From a virus: 23,247 bases of DNA. Each line of letters starts with the position of its first letter. Position 1 is the first letter of the stretch. Both the position numbers and the translations under genes were made by a program. The DNA lies in IMG/VR virus record IMGVR_UViG_3300047564_005754, positions 1 to 23,247 of that record, one strand, 5' to 3'. The notes below the pieces were generated by a model that was given only the letters and a program-made list of their open reading frames with translations, was not told the DNA's origin and did no database searches. Positions 1 to 6,502 of this stretch are shown here, one piece after another.

Positions 1-128
1 GGTTAAATCTGGGCTATCTTCTTGCACAAATCCTTGTGTTATTACATCTTGATTTTTTACAATTTCTTTTGCTTCACTGGTTAAATCTGGGCTATCTTCT
101 TGCACAGATCCTTGTGTTATTACATCTT
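1..128. repeat. 78-bp tandem repeat in coding sequence
   Basis: Bases 1-50 recur at 79-128 with one visible mismatch (A/G in the CTTGCACA(A/G)ATCC stretch). The period is 78 bp, which equals 26 codons, so the repeat stays in frame in the partial minus-strand gene. More copies may lie to the left of the window. Confidence 0.85.
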
Positions 129-183
129 TAAAAAACAAAGGTGCAAACAAAATTAATCGAAGCCTTCTGTCGTTTATATACAT
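1..183 (-). CDS. Partial repeat-containing protein, 3' end outside window
   Basis: The start codon lies at 183-181 and the frame stays open to the left edge, so only the first 61 residues are visible. They read as a short basic/hydrophobic N-terminus (MYINDRRLRLILFAPLFF) followed by an acidic 26-residue unit (DVITQGSVQEDSPDLT plus a linker) that starts again before the edge. The ATG overlaps the stop of the upstream mazG-like gene as TAATG. A Shine-Dalgarno GGAGG at 198-194 sits 10 nt upstream, inside the end of that gene, so this is one of the few SD-led genes here. I do not recognise a family. The hydrophobic stretch is too short to call a signal peptide confidently. It is probably the next gene of the long operon read from the promoter near 4000. 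Confidence 0.7.
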   Translation of the reverse strand, partial: MYINDRRLRLILFAPLFFKDVITQGSVQEDSPDLTSEAKEIVKNQDVITQGFVQEDSPDLT

Positions 184-710
184 TATTTTAAAACCTCCAA
201 TTCAGCCTTAATGTTTTGGTTATTTGCTTGAAAATCACCATATTCTTTCTCATATCTTTTTTGCAATTTAAAAACATTTTTTACTAAACCAACTTTCCAA
301 AGAATACCAAACTCTTGATTAAATAAAAAATAGATATCTTCTATTTTTTTGACAAAATCTTTTGCTTCGTGTAAAGTGTTTTTTTTTATATTATTGGCAA
401 TATCAAAGGCAAGTTGCTTGATTTTAGTTAAATCTTTTGTGTCAGTTATTTTACCGCTAAAATTTAAATTAATCTTAAATACATCGCTTAAAACGGCAAT
501 ATACCAAGCGCAATCGCCTAACTTTTCAACAATATTAATCTTATCATTTTTGATAATTGCTTGTTCTAATTCCTGAACTTTTAAATGCAAACAAGAGTCG
601 TAAAATTTTTTTAAAATTATAGCCTGTAATCTTTTTAGTATTAAATCATCATCTTTAATTTCGCCTTTTAAAGCTAGCTCAATATATTGCTCAAAATTTA
701 TGTTTGTCAT
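183..710 (-). CDS. MazG-like NTP pyrophosphohydrolase
   Basis: A 175-aa predicted all-alpha protein. The segment EKLGDCAWYIAVLSD (about residues 62-76) matches the metal-binding E-x2-x-D helix of the MazG/all-alpha NTP-PPase superfamily (canonical EELGDVLWYLA). Near the C-terminus KLQKRYEKEYG resembles the KLRKRYP-x-G segment that follows in these enzymes. The first acidic motif (EExxE) is only weakly present as QELEQA. Family members hydrolyse (d)NTPs to monophosphates, and phage copies are thought to clean nucleotide pools or lower alarmones. An unrelated-looking insertion separates the two matching blocks, so substrate is unknown. The start has no Shine-Dalgarno. The gene is followed by a TAATG-coupled partial gene and preceded by a small membrane-protein gene. 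Confidence 0.6.
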   Translation of the reverse strand: MTNINFEQYIELALKGEIKDDDLILKRLQAIILKKFYDSCLHLKVQELEQAIIKNDKINIVEKLGDCAWYIAVLSDVFKINLNFSGKITDTKDLTKIKQLAFDIANNIKKNTLHEAKDFVKKIEDIYFLFNQEFGILWKVGLVKNVFKLQKRYEKEYGDFQANNQNIKAELEVLK

Positions 711-717
711 ATGTTTA

Positions 718-867
718 TTATTTTAAAAAAGTTGTAATTAAAAATAAAATTATCATAAGCAATATTATTATATTTATTGGCAATAAAACTAACCACCAAC
801 TCCAATTAATAAATTTTGTTAGTTTTAAGATTATAAAAGCTAACTGTAATGCAGAAAAAAAAGTCAT
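718..867 (-). CDS. Small two-helix membrane protein
   Basis: A 49-aa open frame with ATG at 867-865 overlapping the TAA of the upstream gene (TAATG), which supports translation by coupling. It has two hydrophobic segments (about residues 4-18 and 24-47) around a KLTKFINWSWWLVLLPI stretch. From memory, small phage membrane proteins with the pattern K-L-T-x-x-I-x-W-S-W-W-x-V-L-x-P are widespread and of unknown function. The tryptophan cluster between two helices is the recognisable part. It is in the early operon, away from the virion genes, so a lysis role is not suggested by context. Confidence 0.7.
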   Translation of the reverse strand: MTFFSALQLAFIILKLTKFINWSWWLVLLPINIIILLMIILFLITTFLK

Positions 868-1058
868 TATTTTACATTTTTAATTTTTGATAATTCTTGT
901 ATTCTTTGTTTAGCTAAATTTCTAATTCTGTCCCTGTCCTCGGTTGTTTCAATTTCAGGGTAAAATTTTTCAATTTCTAAAAATGTTGTTAGCTCAGCAA
1001 AATCTGTTGAGATGGTTGCTTGCTCTTCTAAAAAGCGAAGTCTTTTTTCTGTTATCAT
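867..1058 (-). CDS. Small hypothetical protein
   Basis: A 63-aa charged, probably helical protein (MITEKRLRFLEEQATIST...) with no recognised motif. It is packed tightly: its start lies 2 nt after the stop of the ribbon-helix-helix gene upstream, and its TAA shares a base with the next ATG. The leader before its ATG is A/T-rich without Shine-Dalgarno. Dense coupling on both sides and normal codon use make it likely real. No function can be assigned. Confidence 0.6.
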   Translation of the reverse strand: MITEKRLRFLEEQATISTDFAELTTFLEIEKFYPEIETTEDRDRIRNLAKQRIQELSKIKNVK

Positions 1059-1060
1059 AT

Positions 1061-1216
1061 TTAATTATTTTTTAATTTTTCTTTATTTAAAAACTCTTTT
1101 AAGGCTTTTCTTACAATAAAACCAAGGGATCGTTCGGTTTCTTTTGCATAATTTATTAAATCTTTATAAAGATCTTCGCTTTTTAAATCGGTTGTGATTA
1201 GTAATTGTTTTTTCAT
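1061..1216 (-). CDS. Ribbon-helix-helix (CopG/Arc-like) small protein
   Basis: A 51-aa frame starting at 1216-1214. The sequence MKKQLLITTDLKSEDLYKDL gives a short beta strand, then two helices containing YAKETERSLGFIVRKALKEF. A strand followed by a helix, a turn with S-L-G-F-I-V and a second helix ending A-L-K-E-F is the CopG/MetJ/Arc DNA-binding pattern. Such dimers bind operators through the N-terminal strand pair. It could repress the early promoters or act as the antitoxin half of a pair, but no toxin gene is adjacent. It sits between a small membrane-protein gene (8 nt upstream) and a 63-aa gene (2 nt downstream). Confidence 0.6.
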   Translation of the reverse strand: MKKQLLITTDLKSEDLYKDLINYAKETERSLGFIVRKALKEFLNKEKLKNN

Positions 1217-1224
1217 AGTTATTA

Positions 1225-1545
1225 TTATTGTTGTTGTTTAAGTTGTTTTTTTATTTTTTCTATATTATCATAAGATACATTAAAAAAATATCTGTCACTT
1301 TTTACAAAAATAAAAACCAATTTGGCACTATAACCAAAAAGTATTAAAACTATTATAAATATTATAATATAACTATTGCCCATACAATTATAATTAAACC
1401 ATAATGCAAATAAAAGCATAAAAATACTAAAAATATCTTTTAACATAGAAGCAAAAAAAGTTTCTGTGTTAATTATAACATTATATATATTTTCTTTCAC
1501 AATTAAAGTGGTTTTTTTGGTATTTATTATTGTTTGTTCTTTCAT
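1225..1545 (-). CDS. Two-TM membrane protein, unknown function
   Basis: A 106-aa protein with an N-terminal soluble part (about 30 residues), two transmembrane helices (about 32-52, MLKDIFSIFMLLFALWF, and 58-78, YIIIFIIVLILFGYSAKLVFIF), and a charged C-terminus ending in K-K-Q-L-K-Q-Q-Q. This predicts an inner-membrane protein with both ends on the same side. I recognise no family. It follows the DUF4116 gene by 5 nt and precedes the RHH gene by 8 nt in the same operon. Superinfection exclusion is a common job for early phage membrane proteins, but nothing here proves it. Confidence 0.6.
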   Translation of the reverse strand: MKEQTIINTKKTTLIVKENIYNVIINTETFFASMLKDIFSIFMLLFALWFNYNCMGNSYIIIFIIVLILFGYSAKLVFIFVKSDRYFFNVSYDNIEKIKKQLKQQQ

Positions 1546-1550
1546 AGTTA

Positions 1551-2000
1551 TTATTGGTTAATTGTTAAAAAAAAATCATTCATTATTTTTTTTCTTATTT
1601 CAGGTTCAGCAAATTGTAAAGAATTAAAATCTTGTTTTATTGTTTCTTCAATAAATTCTATATTTGCTCGCAACTCAGGGCTTGCACTCCTTACATTTGT
1701 GTAACTTTTTTTGCTTGCCATTAAGGCAATCTCTTTGTTTCCTCGCAACCTAGGGCTGGCATGTTCAAAAGCAAAACCTAAAACAGATGTTTTGATGGCT
1801 TCTATAACTATTTCATCATCGTCTTGCAACCTAGAACTAACATATTTTAAAATACCACCATCAATTTTTGCAAGTTTTAAAACAAAATCTCTATCATCTA
1901 ACATTTCAGGATCAAGATATTCTGCCACCCATCCTCTTACATCATTTTTTTTTAAAAATTCTAATATTTTTTCTTTTTGTTTATCTTTATCTATTGACAT
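1551..2000 (-). CDS. DUF4116-repeat protein A
   Basis: I place the start at 2000-1998 (MSIDKDKQ), not at the ATG 30 nt further upstream, because an AAGGAGG Shine-Dalgarno lies 8 nt before it. The result is 149 aa. After a charged helix (about 1-25) come about four units of the 25-residue DUF4116 pattern: x-L-K-Y-V-S-x-R-L-Q-D-D-D-E-I-V-I-E-A-I-K, then the ASPRLRGNKEIALMA, ASPELRANIEFIEE and FAEPEIRKKI variants. The units are more diverged than in the other three DUF4116 proteins of this window. The family has no known biochemical activity. Repeats of this type look like short helix pairs forming a solenoid, suggesting protein binding. It directly follows the exonuclease gene. Confidence 0.75.
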   Translation of the reverse strand: MSIDKDKQKEKILEFLKKNDVRGWVAEYLDPEMLDDRDFVLKLAKIDGGILKYVSSRLQDDDEIVIEAIKTSVLGFAFEHASPRLRGNKEIALMASKKSYTNVRSASPELRANIEFIEETIKQDFNSLQFAEPEIRKKIMNDFFLTINQ

Positions 2001-2008
2001 TTTTAAAA

Positions 2009-2015
2009 CCTCCTT
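2009..2015 (-). promoter_or_regulatory. Shine-Dalgarno AAGGAGG deciding a start
   Basis: Reading the minus strand, AAGGAGG is followed by TTTTAAAA and ATG (2000-1998). This spacing of 8 nt is near ideal and identifies the inner ATG as the start of the DUF4116 gene. It is notable because most genes in this genome have no such site. The same GGAGGTTTTAAAA string precedes the ATG at 183. Confidence 0.8.
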
Positions 2016-2033
2016 TTTATCTATTATCATATA

Positions 2034-3407
2034 TTATTTACTTTTAATTAATTTAAACATTGATTTTGTTTTTACACTGCCCTCAACAAGAGATAAACTA
2101 GCTTCATAATCTTGTTTAGTAGCATTTTGTTTTTTAACTATATCATCGGCACTCCATTTTGTAGGAAGTGTCATTTGCACATTAAAAGGACTGCCCCTAA
2201 AATTGACAGATCTTTGATTTTCGGTTGCAATAGCTTTTAATGTTTTTTCGACTTTATCTTTTAATTCGCAGTATCTATTATAATTAGCTTCTAACTGGCT
2301 CATTTCGGCTATATTGTCGTTTAATTCGCTTGGCAAGTCCATTATAAGCTCTTTTCTAGCTAAAAATTCTACAAGCTCTACATCTTTTTTTAATCCTATT
2401 TTTTCAAAAAAGGCAGTTAAATTAGGCTCTAATTTTTTGATATGGTCTTGATTTGTTAAATCTAATTTTGCGAATTCTTTTAGCTCATTTTGTATAGCCT
2501 CTTGCTCTTGTTTAATTTTTTTATCAAGATCGTTTTGTTTTTCAATAATTTTTATTTTACAAAATTCTAAAAATTCATTTTTTATAGCTTCTTGTCTTTG
2601 GTCAAGAGAGAAATTTTGTAAATTATTTAAAAAATTGTTTTTCTCCTCAATATGATGTATTTTAAAATCATTATCAAAATCTGCATCAAAATAATCTAAT
2701 GCAGTTTCAACGGCAACAATCAATTCTTTATCTTCTTCACAATCAATAACCATACCTTCAATATCTAGCTCGGCACTCATATCGTGTTCTTTATCTCTTG
2801 TTGCCACTTGTTGCAACACAATAACTGCATTATCAATTTTATGTAAAGCCATTTGCATAGCAACTTGCAATTTATAACTTATCCAATTAATTTTTTCTTT
2901 TACTGGGTTGCCAACTGCATCTAAACCTGTATTTTTAGTTTTAATCTCGACAATGCTTTTTCTATTATAGATACCAGTTATATTAATTAAAAAATCAATA
3001 GTTGCAATTGCTGTAAAATTTTTGTATTGCTTGCTAGCTTTTTTATTGTAATTTTGTTCTTCTTCGCAATTTTTATAATCTTGTAAAAATTTATCAAAAA
3101 CTGGTCGTTCTAATTCATTGCCTCGCTTGGTATTGTTATTACTTGTTTTTTTGCTTAATAATTCTAACTCTTCGGCAGTTAGTTTCATTTTTTCTTTAAT
3201 ACTCCACGGGCTTTCAATATATTTTATGTCAGACATTTCTTGCTTCCAAACATTAATAGAAACTTCCTCCATTTTTTTAATTTCATTGTAAGTTTCTTGA
3301 CTAATAGCATTTTTAGCAAGCAACTTGTCAGAATAGTAATAAACTACACCTGCTATTTGTGAAGCTCCAATTGCCCCTTGTCTATTTGTAAAAAAGTTTT
3401 CTTTCAT
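2034..3407 (-). CDS. YqaJ/lambda-type exonuclease with long C-terminal extension
   Basis: Start chosen at 3407 (MKENFFTN), which follows the standard A-rich leader (TTAACTAAAAATTTAAAAAATATG). An upstream ATG at 3455 would overlap the previous gene. The product is 457 aa. Visible motifs of the PD-(D/E)XK YqaJ family are GAIGASQIAG near residue 10, N-x-K-R-G-N-E-L-E-R-P near 95, the catalytic IDFLIN...VEIKTK block near 140-160, and the Y-K-L-Q-V-A-M-Q helix near 180. These enzymes degrade one strand of duplex ends 5'-3' and hand ssDNA to a RecT annealase, which is encoded 580 bp upstream. Beyond about residue 240 comes a long helical/coiled-coil region (lysine/glutamate-rich, D-Q-R-Q-E-A-I-K) and a short C-terminal domain. 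Typical phage members are 200-350 aa, so this tail is unusual. Role: recombination and replication of phage DNA. Confidence 0.85.
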   Translation of the reverse strand: MKENFFTNRQGAIGASQIAGVVYYYSDKLLAKNAISQETYNEIKKMEEVSINVWKQEMSDIKYIESPWSIKEKMKLTAEELELLSKKTSNNNTKRGNELERPVFDKFLQDYKNCEEEQNYNKKASKQYKNFTAIATIDFLINITGIYNRKSIVEIKTKNTGLDAVGNPVKEKINWISYKLQVAMQMALHKIDNAVIVLQQVATRDKEHDMSAELDIEGMVIDCEEDKELIVAVETALDYFDADFDNDFKIHHIEEKNNFLNNLQNFSLDQRQEAIKNEFLEFCKIKIIEKQNDLDKKIKQEQEAIQNELKEFAKLDLTNQDHIKKLEPNLTAFFEKIGLKKDVELVEFLARKELIMDLPSELNDNIAEMSQLEANYNRYCELKDKVEKTLKAIATENQRSVNFRGSPFNVQMTLPTKWSADDIVKKQNATKQDYEASLSLVEGSVKTKSMFKLIKSK

Positions 3408-3438
3408 ATTTTTTAAATTTTTAGTTAAATAATTTTTG

Positions 3439-3927
3439 TTAATAACCCTTAACATTTACCTCATATTCTTGCTTTCTCAATTGTCCGCAAAGTGTTTGTA
3501 TTTTCAAATAAAGAAGTGCTTTCTTCATTGCTTTTATATCTTTTCGGAACTCCTCACCAGCATATTGTAAAGCCTTACCATTTTGCCAAACTGCTTCCAA
3601 GACTAATTCTATATCATTTTTAAACTTCTCACCAGTAAATTGTAAAGCCTCGCCACATGTCTTTACCGCTTCCCAAACTATTTCACGATTATTTTTAAAC
3701 TTCTCACCAACAGATTGTAAAGCCCAACCATTTGTCTTAACTGCAAGTTTTACAATCTCTTCATTATCTCGTAATCTATCACTAACATACCTTAAAGCGC
3801 TACCATCTATTTTGAGTACCTCTTTTACAAATTCCATATCATCTCGCAAGTCCTCGCTAGCATTTTCGAAACTACAAGCACATCGTTTTACTTTTTCTAA
3901 TATTTCGTTTTTATCTGTTATTTTCAT
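3439..3927 (-). CDS. DUF4116-repeat protein B
   Basis: A 162-aa protein with about five consecutive 25-residue DUF4116 units beginning near residue 18. Examples are A-L-R-Y-V-S-D-R-L-R-D-N-E-E-I-V-K-L-A-V-K-T-N-G-W and A-L-Q-F-T-G-E-K-F-K-N-D-I-E-L-V-L-E-A-V. The units keep A-L-x-Y/F at the start, L/F-R/K-x-D/N in the middle and E-V/I-V-x-x-A-V-K-x-N/D-G at the end. It is the first gene after the promoter at 3987-4015 and lies between recT and the exonuclease gene, which are usually adjacent in phages. Its ATG follows the A-rich leader. The function is unknown. Its position suggests expression with, and possibly attachment to, the recombination enzymes, but that is inference. Confidence 0.85.
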   Translation of the reverse strand: MKITDKNEILEKVKRCACSFENASEDLRDDMEFVKEVLKIDGSALRYVSDRLRDNEEIVKLAVKTNGWALQSVGEKFKNNREIVWEAVKTCGEALQFTGEKFKNDIELVLEAVWQNGKALQYAGEEFRKDIKAMKKALLYLKIQTLCGQLRKQEYEVNVKGY

Positions 3928-3961
3928 ATTTTTTTTATTTTTAGTTGTTAATTGAGTTTTT

Positions 3962-3984
3962 TTTGTGGTGTGTTTGTGGTGTAA
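3962..3984 (-). repeat. CA-rich motif copy 1 (near 5' end of operon mRNA)
   Basis: On the minus strand this reads CACCACAAACACACCACAAA, C-rich and without G, standing out in very AT-rich DNA. It is the diverged copy of a motif found after three stop codons (about 11481-11509, 11969-12000, 14047-14070). Here it lies where transcription from the 3987-4015 promoter should begin, about 37 nt before the DUF4116 start. Confidence 0.6.
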
Positions 3985-3986
3985 TA

Positions 3987-4015
3987 ATTTTAAATTATTA
4001 AAAAATAATTGTCAA
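3987..4015 (-). promoter_or_regulatory. Early promoter P4015
   Basis: Minus-strand TTGACA (4015-4010) and TAAAAT (3992-3987) are separated by exactly 17 bp and preceded by ACT and an A/T tract that could act as an UP element. A 19-bp palindrome (TAATAATTT-T-AAATTATTA, 3982-4000) covers the -10 box, so a dimeric repressor could act here. It should drive the long operon from DUF4116 protein B to the left edge. Confidence 0.8.
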
Positions 4016-4034
4016 GTATTTTTTTAAAAATATT

Positions 4035-4838
4035 TTACTCAACTGGCGCTTTTAATGGTATAAAAATTTTTGATAATTTATTTTCTTTTTTAGGTTTTTT
4101 TTCTTCAAAATCAAATTCTTCGTCATTAATTTCAATAATTTTATTTATTATTCCATTATTTAATCCAGCAAATAAAATTTTACAACCTCTGCGAATACAG
4201 GCAACTTTTGCTTTCTCTTCAAACCAAGCATCCCATATATTTTTTGTTTTTGCGACACTTCTAATTTTGTTAATTTCTTCAATGGAAAGTGTTTCAATTT
4301 TTGCAATTTCCCTTCCTTCGTTGTTATATGATATATAACAATAACCACCAATTATTTTATCTTTACTAGCAAAAGGATTTTTTATTTCGTGAATAAATTG
4401 ATCTTGATCTCCTATTTTTTTTATAGAAAATAAATCTCCGTCTTTTACTAAATTAACTACTATATTAGCACTTGGAATATGTTTTTTAATTGAGTAAATA
4501 AAACCACGATAACCGATCATAAAAGTGCAATCTCTTCCTCTTTGAATCAAGTGAGCATGTTGTCTATTATCAATTTCCAATCCCAAATCTACTGCTTGTT
4601 TTACTGACTGAAAAATTGACAACGGAGTGCAATCTGTTAAATTTTGTTTTAAAATTTCTGACATTACAGATTTTACATATCTGTTTGTATCTTGACCTAA
4701 AAATTCTTGTAATTTGTCTTTTAAAAGTGCCGTAATTTTTTCAGCAGGTTTAAGTTGTTTTGATTGAATTTCTGTATTTTCTACACTTTCTGTATTTTCT
4801 ACACTTTCTGTATTTTTTATTTCATTTTCTATTTTCAT
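4035..4838 (-). CDS. recT: RecT-family ssDNA annealing protein
   Basis: A 267-aa protein (family usual length about 250-300). The core from about residue 33 to 230 matches RecT: ALLKDKLQEFLG, then Y-V-K-S-V-M-S-E-I, the S-I-F-Q-S-V-K-Q-A-V-D-L-G-L-E block, a G-Y-R-G-F-I-Y-S motif, and the W-x-x-W-F-E-E-K-A-K-V-A-C-I-R-R helix. RecT proteins coat and anneal single strands made by a partner 5'-3' exonuclease, here the YqaJ gene downstream. The N-terminus has an acidic T-E-S-V-E-N tandem repeat from an 18-bp DNA repeat (4770-4815). The C-terminus is acidic then basic (E-F-D-F-E-E-K-K-P-K-K), which may bind SSB or other partners. It has its own promoter at 4886-4914 and follows the A-rich leader. 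Confidence 0.9.
   Translation of the reverse strand: MKIENEIKNTESVENTESVENTEIQSKQLKPAEKITALLKDKLQEFLGQDTNRYVKSVMSEILKQNLTDCTPLSIFQSVKQAVDLGLEIDNRQHAHLIQRGRDCTFMIGYRGFIYSIKKHIPSANIVVNLVKDGDLFSIKKIGDQDQFIHEIKNPFASKDKIIGGYCYISYNNEGREIAKIETLSIEEINKIRSVAKTKNIWDAWFEEKAKVACIRRGCKILFAGLNNGIINKIIEINDEEFDFEEKKPKKENKLSKIFIPLKAPVE
4770..4815. repeat. 18-bp tandem repeat in recT 5' end
   Basis: TTCTGTATTTTCTACACT occurs at 4770-4787 and 4788-4805 with a partial third copy to 4815. The repeat keeps frame and encodes Thr-Glu-Ser-Val-Glu-Asn units near the RecT N-terminus, so copy number can change without breaking the gene. Confidence 0.9.
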
Positions 4839-4863
4839 ATATTTAAATTTTAAATTGTTAATT

Positions 4864-4880
4864 TAGCTAAAATTTAGCTA
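4864..4880 (-). promoter_or_regulatory. 5'-terminal stem-loop of recT mRNA
   Basis: A perfect inverted repeat TAGCTAA / TTAGCTA with a 3-nt centre begins 6 nt after the -10 box of the recT promoter, at the expected transcription start. It could be an mRNA 5' hairpin or a dimer operator. Related hairpins follow five other early promoters. Confidence 0.65.
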
Positions 4881-4885
4881 ATATA

Positions 4886-4914
4886 ATTTTAAACTATTAA
4901 AAAAAAATTGTCAA
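4886..4914 (-). promoter_or_regulatory. Early promoter P4914 (recT)
   Basis: Minus-strand TTGACA (4914-4909), a 17-bp spacer and TAAAAT (4891-4886), preceded by AGAC-type sequence and an A-tract (upstream minus strand AAAAAAAG). It is identical in both hexamers to P4015, P10370 and P14538. Confidence 0.8.
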
Positions 4915-4922
4915 GTCTTTTT

Positions 4923-5651
4923 TTAAAAAAATTTGTTATTTTTCCATAAATCTTGCTTAAAACCATTATGGTTGCCGAAGTTATTTTTTTTTACTCTTAA
5001 AGAACTTTTGATTAAATCTTTCATAATAAAAAATTCTGTTTCATTTTTTTTGCCAACAGAATTACTAATAATTGTTTTAAATAATTCTTCGTGAGCTATT
5101 AAACTAAATAGATTTTGCTCCATTTTTTGAAAATACCTATATTGTTCGTCGTTAATTTTGCCGTATTGATATTTATCTTTTAAATCAAAAATATCAATTG
5201 ACAATGGCTCCTGCTTCATTTCTTTTTTTATTTCACCAATTAAACAACAACCGCCAAGTAAATTTTTAAGTTGTGTTTTGGTTATAATAAAATAATTATC
5301 TAAATTTTCAGGAATTCGATTAGAACTTTCTAAAAATTTAGCAATCAATTTTTCATTAAAACTTTTATCTTTTGGAAATGTTCCCCAACTCAAAAAAAAA
5401 TCTAAAAAATTCTTTGGAGTATTTTTATTTTTATTTTGATTATAGCTATATGTTTTATCCGCCCAAATCTTTTTATTTAAAATTTGTTGCATAAAGCCAG
5501 CTTGTGTATTATCTAAACCTAAATCACTTTCTATTTTATTCCTGTATCTTAATGCAAATTTTTTTATGTCATTAATCATTTTTTCATCGTCTCTTTTAAA
5601 AAGATAAAAAGTATTGCCAAGATTGTTTAAATTATAATTTTGTTCCTTCAT
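4923..5651 (-). CDS. Hypothetical protein, 242 aa
   Basis: A mostly helical, lysine/asparagine-rich soluble protein (MKEQNYNLNNLGNTFYLF...). There are no membrane segments and I see no catalytic motif. A G-G-C-C-L-I-G stretch near residue 142 is the only small-residue-rich feature. It is the last gene before the recT promoter and is read from P7251, 12 nt after the preceding gene. The start follows an A-rich leader ending AAAAATATATG. I do not recognise a family. Confidence 0.6.
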   Translation of the reverse strand: MKEQNYNLNNLGNTFYLFKRDDEKMINDIKKFALRYRNKIESDLGLDNTQAGFMQQILNKKIWADKTYSYNQNKNKNTPKNFLDFFLSWGTFPKDKSFNEKLIAKFLESSNRIPENLDNYFIITKTQLKNLLGGCCLIGEIKKEMKQEPLSIDIFDLKDKYQYGKINDEQYRYFQKMEQNLFSLIAHEELFKTIISNSVGKKNETEFFIMKDLIKSSLRVKKNNFGNHNGFKQDLWKNNKFF

Positions 5652-5663
5652 ATATTTTTATTT

Positions 5664-6119
5664 TTAAAGGTTAATTTTTAATTCTTCTGCAAACATTTTT
5701 ACTAAAATGTCAAGTGTTTTATCGTGAACATAATTATTAATTAGTTTTTGCTGTGCCACTGATTTGTTAATAAAATCAATAGCATCATTTAAATTGTCGC
5801 CAAAAACAATTTCACCAAGTTTTTTATGAAAATAAGCTTGTATCCAATCCATTTTCTCGATTTTTATTGATTGCATTTGAGTAATAACAAAATTCTTTAA
5901 ATTTTGTGCTTCGCTATTAAAAACTATTTGCTTGATAATAGCAATGGCATCATTTAAATTGTCTCCCAGCACAATTTCTCCCATCATTCTATGCAAATAA
6001 ACGGCAGGGTGGTCGTCACCATCGCTTTCTATCATTGCAATTTCAGCATCAACAAAATCTTGTAAAATTTGTTGTTTGTCGTCGACCGTTAAGTATTTTT
6101 GTAAATATTGTAAATTCAT
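5664..6119 (-). CDS. Hypothetical protein with internal duplication
   Basis: A 151-aa protein containing two similar halves. H-R-M-M-G-E-I-V-L-G-D-N-L-N-D-A-I-A-I-I-K near residues 43-63 recurs as H-K-K-L-G-E-I-V-F-G-D-N-L-N-D-A-I-D-F-I-N near 98-118. The shared core GEIVxGDNLNDAIxxI is strikingly conserved, so the duplication is recent or constrained. Between the copies are helical segments. I do not recognise a family. It sits between a DUF4116 gene (6 nt upstream) and the 242-aa gene. Confidence 0.65.
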   Translation of the reverse strand: MNLQYLQKYLTVDDKQQILQDFVDAEIAMIESDGDDHPAVYLHRMMGEIVLGDNLNDAIAIIKQIVFNSEAQNLKNFVITQMQSIKIEKMDWIQAYFHKKLGEIVFGDNLNDAIDFINKSVAQQKLINNYVHDKTLDILVKMFAEELKINL

Positions 6120-6125
6120 ATATTT

Positions 6126-6491
6126 TTATTTTAAATTGTTAATTTTTTTGTTTTTTATAAATTCTAAAAAATCTTTTTGAAACTCGGGGCCTATATATTC
6201 TAAAACCTTCCAATTTATATCTATCGCCTCGAAGATAAACTCACGATTTTCTTTTAATTTTTGGCTTGCAAATTTAAAAGCATCACCATTTTGCTTAACT
6301 GCTACCAAAACCAACTCGGGATCTGCTTGAAACTCGGGGCTTACATATTCTAAAACCAAACCATTTATTTTTAACACTTCCAAAACAAATTCACGATTTT
6401 TTTTCAACTCTGGACTTACAAATTGAAAAATAAAGCTATGTTGGAATTTTTTTAAAATGTTAATAAATTGATCTTTGTTTGTATATGTCAT
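6126..6491 (-). CDS. DUF4116-repeat protein C
   Basis: A 121-aa protein with about three and a half DUF4116 units: F-V-S-P-E-L-K-K-N-R-E-F-V-L-E-V-L-K-I-N-G, then V-L-E-Y-V-S-P-E-F-Q-A-D-P-E-L-V-L-V-A-V-K-Q-N-G, F-K-F-A-S-Q-K-L-K-E-N-R-E-F-I-F-E-A-I, and a shortened last unit. It is shorter than its neighbour DUF4116 protein D, whose stop lies 11 nt upstream. The two probably arose by gene duplication followed by loss of repeats. Function unknown. The A-rich leader sets the start. Confidence 0.8.
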   Translation of the reverse strand: MTYTNKDQFINILKKFQHSFIFQFVSPELKKNREFVLEVLKINGLVLEYVSPEFQADPELVLVAVKQNGDAFKFASQKLKENREFIFEAIDINWKVLEYIGPEFQKDFLEFIKNKKINNLK

Positions 6492-6502
6492 ATATTTTTA
6501 TT

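Noticed and set aside
354-360. TTGACA on the plus strand inside the MazG-like gene
   Set aside because: No suitable -10 box, no plus-strand gene downstream; a chance hexamer in AT-rich DNA.
349-576. Plus-strand open frame of 75 codons
   Set aside because: It is antisense to the MazG-like gene, has no leader of its own, and its residues are the low-complexity Ser/Leu/Lys mix expected from the complement of an AT-rich gene.
1711-2109. Plus-strand open frame of 132 codons
   Set aside because: It is the complement of the DUF4116 gene A and the end of the exonuclease gene. Serine-rich complement composition; no start signal.
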